Of a stretch of DNA of 64,000 bases, positions 1 to 10,438 are shown in pieces (position 1 is the stretch's first letter; the number at the start of each line of letters is the position of its first letter). Where the stretch lies: NCBI GenBank assembly GCA_943736015.1, contig OX031063.1:8351001-8415000 (forward strand), written 5' to 3'. This DNA comes from Tridacna crocea. Its lineage: Eukaryota; Mollusca; Bivalvia; Cardiida; Cardiidae. Below the pieces are notes generated by a model. It saw nothing but the letters and a program-made list of their open reading frames with translations. It was not told the origin of the DNA and did no database searches. The translations under genes and the position numbers were made by a program.

Positions 1-1
1 A

Positions 2-128
2 GAGCCAGATGATATCAATAATGGTCAGGAATGTATACAGATAGTGGGTGGGAGAAGGGATTATACAGGTAGCTGGGATGATGGAAACTGTACTCTACCA
101 AAGTCTTTCATATGTGAAAAAGATCCTG
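2..128 (+). CDS. Exon 1: C-terminal half of CTLD1
   Basis: Reads EPDDINNGQECIQIV, then SWDDGNC and the closing FICEK. These are the sugar-site loop, the WND-type loop (here WDD) and the last Cys strand of a C-type lectin domain. EPD instead of EPN makes mannose-type specificity uncertain. Base 1 is the last base of a codon, so the exon starts before the window. It leaves in phase 1 at donor CCTG|GTGAGT. Confidence 0.85.
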
Positions 129-552
129 GTGAGTAAAACAAAATTCTGTGATTGTTTGTTATGTAGGAGACAAAGGAAGGTAACTGGAATCTTGCGAAAT
201 GTGAATTGTAACACACTTTGATTACAACCTGATGTCAGAAACCAAAGTTTTTGGTTTCAAGTTCTGTTTGAAGGAAAAATCTCTCTTTGTATGCTGGTGT
301 ATATCAAAGATTGGACGAAAGCTTCTTTTCAATTCAATCTTGATCTATACTAATGACAAAGAGCATTTTATGTACATGTTATACTTGGCAGCATGGGGTG
401 CGTACCTGTTTTTACACGAATAGCCTTTTGTATGTTTCTTAAATCTTAATGCATTGAATTAATGATTTGGACCTTTTTGAAATGGAATGAGCAGCCCAAA
501 ATATTGCTATTTCAAGGTTATTTCCGTTTGAATATGTAGCATAGCAGAAGAC

Positions 553-598
553 AGTGGAAATCAAGATCAGACAGCACAGAATGTGCACTGTCTGCAAA
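553..598. repeat. Dispersed hairpin repeat (AGATCAGACTGCAC family)
   Basis: A degraded copy of a palindrome built on CAGTGTAGATCAAGATCAG and its reverse complement. Better copies are at 1247-1304, 13264-13320 and 15351-15406. No separate feature is seen in 129-552. Confidence 0.5.
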
Positions 599-623
599 AT
601 CAACATAAGTCAGTCCCAAGGCT

Positions 624-851
624 TTAACCCTTTCCAAAACGACAAATTTTGAACTCTTCCAAACTGAAAGGGTTTGCAGACGACAATTTTAGATTTTGAG
701 AAAATGGCAGAAAGTTCTCAAAAAGGGTAGAAAACACTGTTGGAAAAGGAGAAATTGCTCATTACGAGCAATTTCTCCTTTTCCCACAGTGTTTTCAGAA
801 GACTTTTATTGCAGACATGTAAAAACCAGGGCTTGCTTGGGAAAGGGTTAA
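624..851. mobile_element. Foldback MITE, subfamily B
   Basis: Ends TTAACCCTTTCC...GGGAAAGGGTTAA. Long arm first. The centre is the subfamily B palindrome AATTGCTCATTACGAGCAATT in place of the ATGCTGGTTACCAGCAT of most copies. Confidence 0.85.
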
Positions 852-982
852 GGGTTTAAAAATTTCTTTTTATTTTAAGTACTAGACATTGTTATCCTAA
901 CTACAATTTTGTTAACTCGCCAGTTTCTATTTTGATTTTTGAAGAAATGTCAAACTTTGGAAGATTTACTTTCTAACTTAAA

Positions 983-1212
983 GGTAACCCATTACCAGAC
1001 AACAAAATTTAAGCCTTGTCTAAATTGAAAGCAGTTGCACTCAACAATTTCAGTCTGGCTCAAATGGTGTGATGTTTCTTTGATAGAGTGGAAAACATTG
1101 TGGGAAAAGGAGAAAATGCTGGTTACCAGCATTAACTTCTTTTCCAACTATGTTTTTAAAAGGCCTCTATTCAAGGAGCGTCAAAAGTTGGCGTTGTGTG
1201 GTAAAGGGTTAA
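983..1212. mobile_element. Foldback MITE, subfamily A
   Basis: Long arm first (AACAAAATTTAAGCCTTGTC, then the ATTGAAAGCA block), centre ATGCTGGTTACCAGCAT, then the short arm ending GGTAAAGGGTTAA. Left end is slightly mutated. Confidence 0.8.
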
Positions 1213-1246
1213 AGCACCCTCCATAGGTAGAGTTGCTTTTTGTGGT

Positions 1247-1304
1247 CAGTGTAAATCAAGATCAGGCTGCACATTTTGTGCAGCCTGATCTTTGATCTAC
1301 ACTG
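1247..1304. repeat. Dispersed hairpin repeat (AGATCAGACTGCAC family)
   Basis: Palindrome with arms CAGTGTAAATCAAGATCAGG and its reverse complement around a CATTTTG loop. Sequence just downstream (to about 1400) is also shared with the copy at 15351, so the true repeat unit is longer than the hairpin. Confidence 0.7.
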
Positions 1305-1479
1305 TCTGCCTTTGCTAAAACACTAAGCAAACAACAGACTTAAAATTACAATTATTTGGGTCATATTTCTAGGATAAAAATGTCTGATGGGTTTACTCTT
1401 CCCTCTAAAGTTTAATTATAATGGAAATATCTTTGATTCATTTCTGTTTCAGTAAGTCTTTGATTCATTTCTGTTTTAG

Positions 1480-1521
1480 TAAATGGTGCTGGAAGCATGA
1501 CAAACCCAACAACAGTTCCAA
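1480..1521 (+). CDS. Exon 2: short linker between CTLD1 and CTLD2
   Basis: A 42-bp exon, phase 1 to phase 1, encoding VNGAGSMTNPTTVP. Acceptor CTGTTTTAG, donor CCAA|GTAATG. It gives a Thr/Pro hinge like those seen before other CTLDs here. A near copy of the acceptor region lies just upstream (around 1440-1452), so acceptor choice is slightly ambiguous; only the acceptor at 1478-1479 gives a short in-frame exon. Confidence 0.65.
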
Positions 1522-2058
1522 GTAATGTATCAAATTTATTTTCTTGTCCTTTGCAGATTTGTAAGAATGACATGTTTTTTTACCACACAATCTCAATTGT
1601 TAACAATTTTGATGAAAGATGCTTATGAAAACATTGTGAGAAAAGATCAAAAGGCTAATATGCTGCATAATCTCCTTTTCCCACAATGTCTCTCCTTTGT
1701 TCAAAGCAATTCTTTTGAGTCATTTTAAAGATCTCCTGTACAGAACTTTCAATATGGATGTTTGAAATTGTCTGTGCAGTAAATGTTTGAGTTGACACTG
1801 AAATAGCTTAATTTAAGTCTTTTAATCTTTGTAAACAAAGAGGATTGTATCCGGCATTTACTTCTTTTCCACCATGCTTTCTAATCTTGTTTTACCTGTG
1901 CTGAATTTTTCTGCATGTACAAGGACCAGTCTGCAATATGATGCAGCCCCATGTAAGACAAAATGTTATGGATCTGTAATTATGGGATGAATCGATCACA
2001 TAGTAAACAGATTGCACTCTGTGAGGCATTTTGAGATAGAAATTGTTATGAATTTTAT

Positions 2059-2287
2059 TTAGCCCTTTCCGAAACAATCCCTGCTTTTTACGGGTCTGGA
2101 ATTGTAGCCTTATGAAAACATTGAGAGAAAAGGAGAAAATGCTGGTAACCAGCATTTTTTCCTATTCCCACAATGTTTTCTACCCTATTATAGACAGAAA
2201 TCATCTTTTCAGCAAGAGTTGAATTGTCGGCTGCAAATGCTTTCAATTTGGTCTAGTCCAGAAGTTTGTCGTTTGGGAAAGGGTTAA
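2059..2287. mobile_element. Foldback MITE, subfamily A
   Basis: Short arm first (AACAATCCCTGCTTTTTACG), centre ATGCTGGTAACCAGCAT, long arm ending TTTGGGAAAGGGTTAA. A degraded relative lies at about 1575-1700. Confidence 0.82.
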
Positions 2288-2379
2288 TTATACTGATCTT
2301 AAAATCTTCCGTTTCCATACTATCATTCATGGTGAGTACACAGTTCTAGAGATAAATTCTATGTGTTGTCTTACTGCAG

Positions 2380-2553
2380 ATCTTCTGTCTCCGTACTGTG
2401 GAGCAGGCTGGGTATACAACTCTGGAGACAATTTCTGTTACCAAGTTGTACTCAACAGTCCAAAGTCATGGCCTCTTGCAAGAGCAGATTGTATTGCCAG
2501 AGGTGGAGATTTGATGAGTATATCAGGACAGAGAGAGCAGAACTTTTTGGAAG
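2380..2553 (+). CDS. Exon 3: N-terminal part of CTLD2
   Basis: Starts with SPYCGAGWVYNSGDNFCY, the extra N-terminal Cys pair of long-form CTLDs, then SWPLARADCIARGGDLMSI, the helix 1 to helix 2 region with the conserved Cys and GGDL. Phase 1 to phase 1. Acceptor CTTACTGCAG, donor GGAAG|GTAATT. Confidence 0.9.
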
Positions 2554-2919
2554 GTAATTATTGGAAGCTGCTCGAAAATGGCATCCAGTAGGAATGCACC
2601 TTAACTATATACCATGTAGATGATCAGTAATTATTCGATTGGTCATTATATTTGGAAAATTTCTAATAATGTTGTGTTGTGACAATTTTTCCCAAATATT
2701 CAAAGAGACCTGCTTGAAAATCAAGCCTGGTTTTCTTGCAGTTTATACATGTAGTTTATTCCCAAATAGCAATAAAAAATACAGAAGAATAAACATCCTT
2801 TGATTAGTTAGTCCCCGAAGTTTTCACACTTACATGATTCCTTCTATTTTCCCAAACAAAGTTTTTATGCTTTCCGTTTATCTCGTACCTTCCCATTTCT
2901 CATTGGTTTTCGCATTAGC

Positions 2920-3094
2920 CTACTCCTTTACTAAACAAAATAATGATAATGGTAACCAGCATTTTCTCCTTCTCCCACTATATTTTCCACCCTTCCACAG
3001 GAAGAAATCGTCTTTTGAACCAGATTTAAGTTGTCGTCTGCAAATGCTTTTGAAGTTGGTCAGGTCCTAAATTTTGTTGTTTTGTAAAGTGTTG
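2920..3094. mobile_element. Foldback MITE, 5'-deleted
   Basis: Begins near the centre (TGGTAACCAGCATTTTCTCC) and runs through the long arm with the GTCGTCTGCAAATGCTTT block. It occupies intron 3, ending about 30 bp before exon 4. Confidence 0.65.
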
Positions 3095-3127
3095 AAGTAT
3101 TTCTCAAGTTCCACTCATTGTCTTTAG

Positions 3128-3236
3128 CAATGCTGAGCACTGGCCAGTATGGGTCTATTGAGCTGAATTATTGGATAGGAGCAACAGATCAGACAAGAGA
3201 GGGAGGATGGGAATGGACAGACGGGTCACCTTTCAG
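3128..3236 (+). CDS. Exon 4: central strand (WIGA) of CTLD2
   Basis: Encodes NYWIGATDQTREGGWEWTDG, the WIGL-type core strand followed by the W-x-W-x-DGS turn. Enters phase 1, leaves phase 2. Acceptor TGTCTTTAG, donor TTTCAG|GTCAGT. A foldback MITE starts only 20 bp after the donor. Confidence 0.9.
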
Positions 3237-3256
3237 GTCAGTATTAACTCTAGTCC

Positions 3257-3488
3257 TTAACCCATTACCACACAATGCCAACTTCTGATGACCCTGAGTA
3301 AGAAGCATCTCTAGAAAACATCGTGGGAAAAGGAGAAAATGCTGGTTACCAGCATTTTCTCCTTTTCCCACAAAGTTTTCTTCTCTTCACAAAACAAAAT
3401 TTTAAATTTTCGGTCACTTTTATGCTGTTGTCTGCAAATGCTTTCGATTTGGACAAACCTAAAATTTTGTCGTTTGGTTATGAGTTAA
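3257..3488. mobile_element. Foldback MITE, subfamily A
   Basis: Short arm first, full length: TTAACCCATTACCACAC...TCGTTTGGTTATGAGTTAA, centre ATGCTGGTTACCAGCAT. The rest of intron 4 (3489-3979) shows no recognisable feature. Confidence 0.88.
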
Positions 3489-3979
3489 TGTGGTATTTAA
3501 GAGTTTACCATTTACCAAACAAACATGCTAGTCAGTACTTGTAATGTCTGACTTGATCAACATAAGTGTGTTAAAATTACTTAGGTTGTTATTAGTTTGA
3601 AGGTTTATATCATGAACTACATGTATCTTTATAAGGAAACTGGACTAAAGCATGCCAATTTCCAGGGTATGACTGATAGAGTATTTTGTAATAAAGCCAA
3701 TAGTGTGAATCCAACATTCTAACATATGGTGAAATGAATAAATTGTCCAGAAAATGCCCTTATGAATTATTTATTGTGCCTCATAACTTACAAATGTGGT
3801 TTATTGAATGATAAACCACGATAGAAAGAAGATTATTTCTTACTTATACTGTATAGTCTGTGCTTTCGCATTTTGGTCTTCACTGTTTATTAGTCTTTCT
3901 TATCTTGATATCCATTGTCTAGAAAATTGACTGAAAGTTTTGCCTTGTGCTCTACAGTATAGGATATATAAACTTTCAG

Positions 3980-4125
3980 ACTTTTGCACTGGTATCCAGG
4001 GGAACCTAATAATATTGTGACGGGAAGAGAACCTGAAAATTGTGCAGAAATAGTATCTGCATGGAATTATCAGTGGAATGATAGATATTGCACCAAGGAG
4101 CAGCTCTACATTTGTAAGAAAAATG
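3980..4125 (+). CDS. Exon 5: EPN loop and C-terminus of CTLD2
   Basis: Encodes LLHWYPGEPNNIV, then ENCAEIV, QWNDRYC and LYICKKN. EPN and WND are both intact, so a mannose-type calcium site is predicted. Enters phase 2, leaves phase 1. The acceptor is AACTTTCAG at 3978-3979; the alternative AG at about 3959 leads straight to a stop codon. Confidence 0.9.
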
Positions 4126-4383
4126 GTAGGTAAAACTTCAACTTTAGCACAAACTATTAAACAAACACTGCGATAAAAGGAGAAAACTTACCAGCATTTC
4201 TCCTTTACCTGCAGAATTCTTAGGTCTTATCCTCAGGATCTTTTTTATTTTATAAAATTTTGTAGAACTGTAAAAAAAAAAAGTAAGATTAGATTAGTAA
4301 ATTTTACAGTATATATTAGAAGTGCCATTTCAAAACTGCCAGCAGTTCATCAATCTGTCAACTAAATATGAGTCATTAAATGA

Positions 4384-4615
4384 TTAACCCATTACCACAC
4401 AGTCCCTACTTTTGACGCCCCTGAGAAAGAAGCCTTTAGAAGACATTGTGGGAAAAGGAGAAAATGCTGGTAACCAGCATTTTCTCCTTTTTCCACAATG
4501 TTTTCTACCCTTCACAAAATAAATTTCAAATTCTCAATCACTTTTCTTTTGTCGTCTGCAAATGCTTTCAATTTGGACAAAACAAAAATTTTGTTTTTTT
4601 TTTGTAATTAGTTAA
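4384..4615. mobile_element. Foldback MITE, subfamily A
   Basis: Short arm first, TTAA at both ends, centre ATGCTGGTAACCAGCAT. A core fragment of another copy is at about 4155-4215. Confidence 0.87.
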
Positions 4616-4810
4616 ATGATTCAATGGATATCAGATACTGTGATTGGTAAGGTGGCTAGTAAACTCAGTATACTGGTTGTTGCCATTTTTTTCTTATGCC
4701 ACAATGTTTTGTAATGTTACTGCATATAAATGAGCCATGCTCTTGAAATAGAGGGTTTAATGCATCTGTGTGATGCATTGCAACAAATAATAATGGATCC
4801 ATTACATTTA

Positions 4811-5111
4811 TTATTCCCCTGTAAAACGAATGTTTTCAGGGGTATACTTGAATCAGCCTTTTTGTCCGTGTGTTAGTCCATGTGTCCATCTGTGTGTCTG
4901 TCTGTGTACAAAATACTAGTAATTTTGTGTCACGAATTCCTCCTACAGTTTTCCTTCAATTGTATTGAAACTGATCATATATTGAAAATTTGCAAGGCAA
5001 TTTTCAAGTGCCAACTCTTCCTGGTTGAGGAATTATCTCCCCTTGGACTTAACACTTTTTTCTGTCAAAGCGCTGGCAGGGGTATTAAGTCACATTCAGT
5101 GACAGGTCTAG
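4811..5111 (+). repeat. CCCCTG-hairpin dispersed repeat, copy 1
   Basis: Starts with the hairpin CCCCTG-TAAAAC-GAAT-GTTTT-CAGGGG, continues through a GTCTGTCTGTGT stretch and TACAAAATACTAGTAATTTT, and ends GTCACATTCAGTGACAGGTCTAG. The end is a 5-bp-stem hairpin followed by CTAG, the shape of a Helitron 3' end; the class is inferred. Copies: 24016-24326, 36147-36447, and a partial at 47792. Confidence 0.7.
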
Positions 5112-5190
5112 TTTTGTATTACAATTGAATCAACCATAAACCACACTGGTAGATTGATCTGTAGAAGATTGAACAGTTGACCGATAGCAA

Positions 5191-5250
5191 AAAGTATCAA
5201 TCCAGGTTAGCCTGTGCAGACTGCACAGGCTAACCTGGTTTGATACTTTT
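5191..5250. repeat. Foldback repeat (GCTAACCTGG family)
   Basis: Near-perfect palindrome: AAAGTATCAATCCAGGTTAG CCTGTGCA and its reverse complement. Single-arm relatives, with the GCATTAAGCCCCCTTTT-type flank, occur at 12235-12335 and 13905-14035. Confidence 0.75.
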
Positions 5251-5422
5251 TGCAGATGCATTAAGCCCCCTTTTGACAGAGCATGACTCAGAGCTTTTAT
5301 AGAATAATATACTGCTACCTGTAATTGTTTTATTTACTTGGAAAAACTGTAGATGTCCTTTTGCAAGCCGCAAATGCAGTTTTGATCCTATGATCCGTTT
5401 GCCTCACTATTTTCTTTTACAG

Positions 5423-5476
5423 CTGTGATGACAACATTGACAGGGATAACTCCACCATCAGGAACGCCACCTAGTG
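5423..5476 (+). CDS. Exon 6: Thr/Pro linker between CTLD2 and discoidin 1
   Basis: A 54-bp phase 1-1 exon encoding AVMTTLTGITPPSGTPPS. It has a good pyrimidine tract (TTTTCTTTTACAG) and donor AGTG|GTAAAA. The composition suggests an O-glycosylated hinge separating the lectin block from the discoidin block. Confidence 0.75.
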
Positions 5477-5881
5477 GTAAAATTTACTTTGTATTAATTA
5501 CCAGGAGAATACAACATTTGATAAATATGAAATGGACAGCTTTGAAAACATTGATGGAAATATAAAAAATACCTACATGCAACTGCCCATTTTTTTTTCA
5601 ACATGCTTGACATAGTTTCTGTATATGTGGAAATTTTTGCAACTTGGAAACTTTCGTGATTTGACAAATTCGAAAAATTTGCAAACTTTTCTAATCATGT
5701 ATTTAACAATAATATACAATCAAATAATGAGTGTCTTGAGTTAGCAAATATTTTTCAACGCAAAATGTCTGTATCAGGTAATTTGCAAATTCTTTGACAC
5801 GTGGTTATAATCCATTTATACAGTATGCTGTTTACCTTTTTCCCTCACATAAACGCAGGTCTTATGTATAATGATTTCAAA

Positions 5882-6394
5882 TTAACTCTGTACCAAACGA
5901 CATTATTTTTGACTCCTGGAAATTGGAAAAATTTGCAGACCACAAAAGCAATGTGACTCAAAAATTGAAATTTGGTTTTGGAAGGGAAGAAAACATGGTG
6001 GGAAAAGGAGAAACAATCCAGTGTAATAATTATGATCTTGATGAAGACAGCTTTTGAAAATAGTTTGGCAAGAGAAAAGTGCTAGTTACCAACAGTTCTT
6101 CGAATTTGGGCATGTTTGTGATTTTTGTTGTCTGATAAAAATAAAACTTGAGCAAGATACACGTATTAACCAATTACCACACAATCCCTACTTTTGACGT
6201 CCCTGAGAAAGAAGCCTTTTGAAAACATCGTTTGAAAAGGAGAAAATGCTGGTAACCAGCATTTTCTCATTTTCCCACAATGTTTTCTACCCTTTCCAAA
6301 TCAATTTTCAATTTTTGATTCACATTTATTTTGTCATCTGCAAATGCTTTCAATTTGGAGGAGTCCAAAATTTTGTTGTGTCCTAAAGAATTAA
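5882..6394. mobile_element. Two foldback MITEs (5882-6130 partial, 6166-6394 full)
   Basis: The first is long-arm-first and loses its centre and short arm after AAAACATGGTGGGAAAAGGA. The second is short-arm-first with TTAA ends and centre ATGCTGGTAACCAGCAT. It ends 26 bp before exon 7. Confidence 0.8.
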
Positions 6395-6420
6395 GATTTT
6401 GAGGTGTTTTTTTTTCACAG

Positions 6421-6549
6421 CTAAGTGTGCAGGGGAAGCAATGATATCTGGTAATTACAGTGTAGACTCAGATGCTTTTGATGCAAGTTCATCAGCCGAC
6501 CCTCAACATCTTCCATATAACTCCAGATATTTTACATCTTCCAACTATG
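6421..6549 (+). CDS. Exon 7: start of discoidin (F5/8C) domain 1
   Basis: Encodes KCAGEAMISGNYSVDSDAFD then ASSSADPQHLPYNSRYFTSS. This is the first strand region of an F5/8C domain, with its leading Cys and the 'I..G....D..ASSS' pattern. A phase 1-1 exon, unlike the first exon of discoidin 2 and 3. Acceptor TTTTTTTTCACAG, donor CTATG|GTAAGT. Confidence 0.85.
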
Positions 6550-6577
6550 GTAAGTATATAAAGTAAACCATGTTGAG

Positions 6578-6805
6578 TTAACCCTTTACTCCATAGATAC
6601 TCATTTCTAGCATTGCTTGTAGGAGCCTTTGGAAAACATTGTGGCAAAAGGTGAAATTGCTCGTCACGAGCAATTTCACCTTTTGCCACAATGTTTTCTA
6701 CACTATCAAAAGGTGTCATATACATATAAGAAACTGCTTCATCCTTGCTGTTATTTAGGGTCAGTTGGAGATACCATAGACATGCCTTATGGGGTAAAGG
6801 GTTAA
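6578..6805. mobile_element. Foldback MITE, subfamily C
   Basis: TTAACCCTTTACTCCATAG...GGGGTAAAGGGTTAA with the central palindrome GAAATTGCTCGTCACGAGCA. The arms differ from subfamily A (ATACTCATTTCTAGCATTGC on one side, AAAGGTGTCATATACATAT on the other). Sister copies: 31508-31736 (opposite orientation) and 61131-61359. Confidence 0.88.
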
Positions 6806-6897
6806 ACACAAAAAAGCTTCACATCCCTTTTGAAAACTGCCTACAATAGCCAAGCTTCCATACCCTCCTGATTTCATTGGGAGTCAAACATTTACAA

Positions 6898-7438
6898 TAA
6901 ATCCTTTACTACACAATCCCTACTTTAACGACCCTGAGAATGAAGCCTTTTGAAAACGTTGCGGGAAAAGAAGAAAATGCTGCTAAACAGTATTTTCTCT
7001 TTTCTCACAGAGTTTTCTACTCTTTTAAAATCAAGTTTCAATTTATCGGTCACATTCATTCTGACATCTGCAACTGCTTTCAGTTTGGACGTGTCTAAAA
7101 TTTTGTCATTTGGTAAAGATTTAACTGAAAAAATAAAAAATCTGATACCATTAATAACTTGTTTTCAAAAGCCTTTGAAAATTGACTGAGTTAAGACTTG
7201 TCCTTTAAAAAATGTTTATCTCTTTCATGAATGAATCAACTCTTGTTCTTATTGAAAGCCTTTGCAGACGGTAACCAAATTGTGACTTCAAATAATCAGA
7301 TTTGCCTTGGCGAGAGATGGAAACATTGTGGGAAAAAGAGAGAATGCTGGTTGCCAGTATTTTCTGCTTTTCCTTCACTTTTTTCAAAAACTCTTTTGTT
7401 GAGGGCCTGTAAAAGTGTAGTTAATAAGGACTTAACTT
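6898..7438. mobile_element. Two foldback MITEs, subfamily A (6898-7124, 7212-7438)
   Basis: The first is short-arm-first, the second long-arm-first and more decayed. Both keep the GGGAAAA...GAAAATGCTG centre. They fill most of intron 7 after the subfamily C copy. Confidence 0.75.
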
Positions 7439-7488
7439 AATGTATTTGAAGTTGATGTACATTTACTTCCTCTTAAATCTGTTTCTAG

Positions 7489-7682
7489 GTGGCTGGACTG
7501 CGAAGACATTAAACTTTAATCAGTATATTACTGTGAATTTTTACAATATGATTGTGGTAACGGGAATAATAACACTTGGTCGTCCCGACAACAACCAGTG
7601 GGTCACTCAGTATAAAATACAGTACAGCGAGAGTTACTATGCAGACTGGTTGACCTACCAGGACCCTCCTGGAGTTGATAAG
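7489..7682 (+). CDS. Exon 8: core of discoidin domain 1
   Basis: Encodes GGWTAKTLNFNQYITVNF, VTGIITLGRPDNNQWVTQY and KIQYSESYYADWLTYQ, matching the F5/8C core (weak QVDL-like strand, I..QG-like strand, WVT.Y.I.YS strand). Enters phase 1, leaves phase 0 at GATAAG|GTAAAG. Confidence 0.88.
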
Positions 7683-7787
7683 GTAAAGGATCTGTTTATT
7701 CCCCTCCTCCTGCCTAACAGAGTTAGGGTATCATACCAGAATCAGCTTTTTTGAACAGACACAGATTTTTGTCTTTTCCCTCCTCCC

Positions 7788-8560
7788 GCAGTTACCAAAC
7801 ATTCACAGGGTTTTTATGACGTAGAGGAAGAAGCTTTCTGAACACATTTTGAAAAAGGAAAAAATGCTGGTAACCAGCATTTTCTCTTTTCCTACAATGT
7901 TTTTTACTCTTCTAAAGTTAATTTTCAATGTTAAGTTCTGTTTGTTGTTTTCAAATGCTTTCAATTTGGACAAGTCTAAAATTTAACAGTTTTGTAAAGA
8001 ACTAAAGAATTCCAACCAAGGAGTGTGTGTATCTGCAATTATCCATATCATTGATTGACTATCACAAGGGTAAGGACCCCTTTACATTCAGATCTGAACC
8101 AATGACAGCGCAACCATTGGTCTGTATACAACAGTTTAACCCTATAGCACTCAGAGCAAGAACCCACAACCCTGTGGAAGAAGGTTTTTGAAAACTTCTG
8201 TTACCAGGCTTTCCTCCTTTCTTCACAGTTTCTGTTCTATAAAGCATATTTTGTCATTTTGGCCACTTCTAATTTGTATTTTGCAAATGCTTTCAGCTTT
8301 AGCAGTCTTAACTTTTAACACAAGGTACATATTTTTTTCTTTTCGTGGATCTTTATTCTTGAAAAAAAAAAGTGTTACAATTACTGCAAAAAAACAAGCA
8401 CTAAACCCATTACCACACTGAAAACCTTGAAGAAGAACTCTTTTGAAAACATTGTGGGAGAAGGAGAAAATGCTGGGAACCACAATGTTTTTTACCCTTT
8501 TACAGTTATGTCACATATTGTCATCGCATTTAATTAAGGAAAGCTTAAAATTTTGGTGTT
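7788..8560. mobile_element. Three decayed foldback MITEs in intron 8
   Basis: Copies at about 7788-8005, 8135-8320 and 8403-8560, all short-arm-first. The third has lost the second half of its palindrome. The next copy at 8563 begins immediately after it. Confidence 0.68.
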
Positions 8561-8562
8561 TC

Positions 8563-8798
8563 TTAACCCATTACCACACAATCCCTACTTTTGATGCCCC
8601 TCAGAATGAAGCCTTTAGAAAACATTGTAGGAAAAGGAGAAAATGCTGGTGATCAGCATTTTCTCCTTTTCCCATAATGTTTTCTACCCTTCACAAAACA
8701 AATTTCAAATTTTCAGTTGCTTTTATTTTGTCGTCTGCAAATGCTTTCAATTTGGACCAGTCTAAAATTTTGTCGTTTGGTAATGGGTTTAAGGGTTA
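8563..8798. mobile_element. Foldback MITE, subfamily A
   Basis: Full length, short arm first, TTAACCCATTACCACAC...TTTGGTAATGGGTTTAAGGGTTAA. Centre ATGCTGGTGATCAGCAT (one compensated change in the palindrome). Ends 49 bp before exon 9. Confidence 0.88.
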
Positions 8799-8846
8799 AA
8801 AGATTATTATGTACAATAAATTACATTGAAATTCTCTATGATTCAG

Positions 8847-8988
8847 ATATTTACTGGCAACACCGATGGAACAACACCTGTCACAAACAAACTTCTGTTT
8901 CCATTTGAGGCAAAAGGCATTAAACTTGTGCCAGTCAAATGGCATTTTGGGATATCTCTAAGATGGGAGATTCTTGGTTGTTTTGAAG
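8847..8988 (+). CDS. Exon 9: C-terminal part of discoidin domain 1
   Basis: Encodes IFTGNTDGTTPVTNKLLFPF, then IKLVPVKWHFGISLRWEILG and a closing Cys (GCFE). This is the 'F.GN.D....V.....P..A' and 'R..P..W....LR.E..GC' signature of F5/8C domains. Phase 0 in, phase 1 out. Acceptor CTATGATTCAG, donor TTGAAG|GTAATG. Confidence 0.9.
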
Positions 8989-9041
8989 GTAATGATGAAA
9001 ATCTGAATGTTATTCTTCTAAGAAACCCTGTAACTTTCGAT

Positions 9042-9274
9042 TTAACCATTTACCAAACAATCCCTGGTTTTTATGACCCCAAGATATATGTAGCAGCCTT
9101 TTGAAAACAGTGTGGGAAAAGGAGAAAATGCTGGTGACCAGCATTTTCTCCTTTTCCCACAATGTTTTCTACCCTGCTGGAAACAAATTCAAATTTTTGA
9201 ATTACATTTATTTTGTCATCTGCAAGTGCTTTCAATTTGGAACAGTCTTAAATGTTGTTGTTTGGGAAAGGCTC
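9042..9274. mobile_element. Foldback MITE, subfamily A
   Basis: Short arm first (TTAACCATTTACCAAACAA), centre ATGCTGGTGACCAGCAT, long arm with CATCTGCAAGTGCTTTC. Right terminal TTAA lost. Confidence 0.85.
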
Positions 9275-9299
9275 AAATATAATTATTTTTATACTGATT

Positions 9300-9505
9300 G
9301 AGAAACAAGCCTGTACAACTATTACTAATCTCTCTCAATTCTGCTACCTGAGACCAGCACCAGTTTTTGCCCTGATTTGCCCTGATTTGTGTGGATGTGT
9401 GGACCAATGAACAATCCCAAAGTTGACACCTCCTAGTAGTAGTTGAATTCTAGACCTTATGGTTTCGAGGCTGATGCTCTAACTCATAACCATGGAAACC
9501 ACTCT
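9300..9505 (-). mobile_element. tRNA-derived SINE, copy 1
   Basis: Read on the minus strand it begins with a tRNA-like segment (ATGGTTATGAGTTAGAGCAT, then AACCATAAGGTCTAGAATTC, A and B box positions), followed by a GGTGTCAACTTTGGGATT body and a GAGAGAGATTAGTAATAGTT tail. It aligns over its length with 21051-21271. A short duplicated CCTGATTTG is inside it. Confidence 0.62.
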
Positions 9506-9531
9506 TTCACTATGTTGTTGCCTCTAGGGCA

Positions 9532-9590
9532 AGTATAGATCAAGATCAGACATCACAAAACACGAGGTCAGATCTAGGATCTGCACTCTT
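9532..9590. repeat. Dispersed hairpin repeat (AGATCAGACTGCAC family), decayed
   Basis: AAGTATAGATCAAGATCAGA then GGTCAGATCTAGGATCTGCA, a worn palindrome. The following 9600-10085 shows no recognisable feature. Confidence 0.5.
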
Positions 9591-10084
9591 GGCTTTGCTG
9601 AAATTGCAATAATATGGTTCTTATTCCAGATTTAAAATGTCCATTTGGGTTGATTCAACACTATCAGTTTTATCCAAACGATATTGTGTAAAATCTATGA
9701 CATAAACAACCATAATAAGAGGTTTTTGTCAAGGTAAGCACTTGACATTTCATTGGGTTATGCCAAAAGGGAAGCTAAAATTTGGACCAGGACCAGTCCA
9801 CCTTCAAAAATGAGTAAAAAAGGGCAAGTATATAAATTTTTGGGAAGGTGGGACATTTAGAAAATGTTGAAGTTCAAATTCTAAGGTACTGGGTCTTTGA
9901 AAAACCTTGAAAATTGTCTGTATTTAACAATAATTTTCTTGTAGAAGTTAGGTTTGTGAACTACAGATAATTTCCACTGCATTCCTAACACAAAACCATA
10001 TTGAATATATATATACCTTACCAGATAATGGCTTGTTTCAAGAGGAAGGATTTTTTATGCACTATATCCAGAATCTTTTTCCCC

Positions 10085-10400
10085 TATGGTGTTTTCCACA
10101 GAGGCAAAATTTAATGTGAATCATTTAAACATGTGAACTCTTTGACATGGTAGAAAACATTGTGGGAAAAGGAGAAAATGCTGGTTACCAGCATTTTCTT
10201 CTTATTTTCCCACAATGTTTTCAGAAGGCCCCTTGGGTAGGGTCGTGAAAGCATGGATTATTTGAGAAAGGGTAAATAGGGTAAACAATCATTGTGGGAA
10301 AAGGATAAAATGCTTGTAATAAGCATTTTCTTCTTTTCTCATGATATTTCAATATGCTTCTTCCTCAGGGTTGTTAAAATTCAGGATTGGGTTGTATCAG
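10085..10400. mobile_element. Two truncated foldback MITEs before exon 10
   Basis: The first (to about 10280) keeps the centre ATGCTGGTTACCAGCAT and short arm. The second (10287-10400) keeps ATTGTGGGAAAAGGATAAAA, ATGCTTGTAATAAGCAT and a short arm with CTTCTTCCTCAGGGTTGTTA. It ends about 40 bp before the exon 10 acceptor. Confidence 0.7.
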
Positions 10401-10438
10401 GGTAAAAATAAGAATAGAGCATTTCTTATTTATTGCAG

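Noticed and set aside
3960..3979. Alternative, upstream acceptor for exon 5.
   Set aside because: Reading from there gives a stop codon before the EPN loop; the acceptor at 3978-3979 gives the expected CTLD sequence.
6492..6809. A 105-codon minus-strand frame.
   Set aside because: Almost all of it is the subfamily C foldback MITE, whose palindrome and arms stay open by chance; near-identical frames recur at the other MITE copies.
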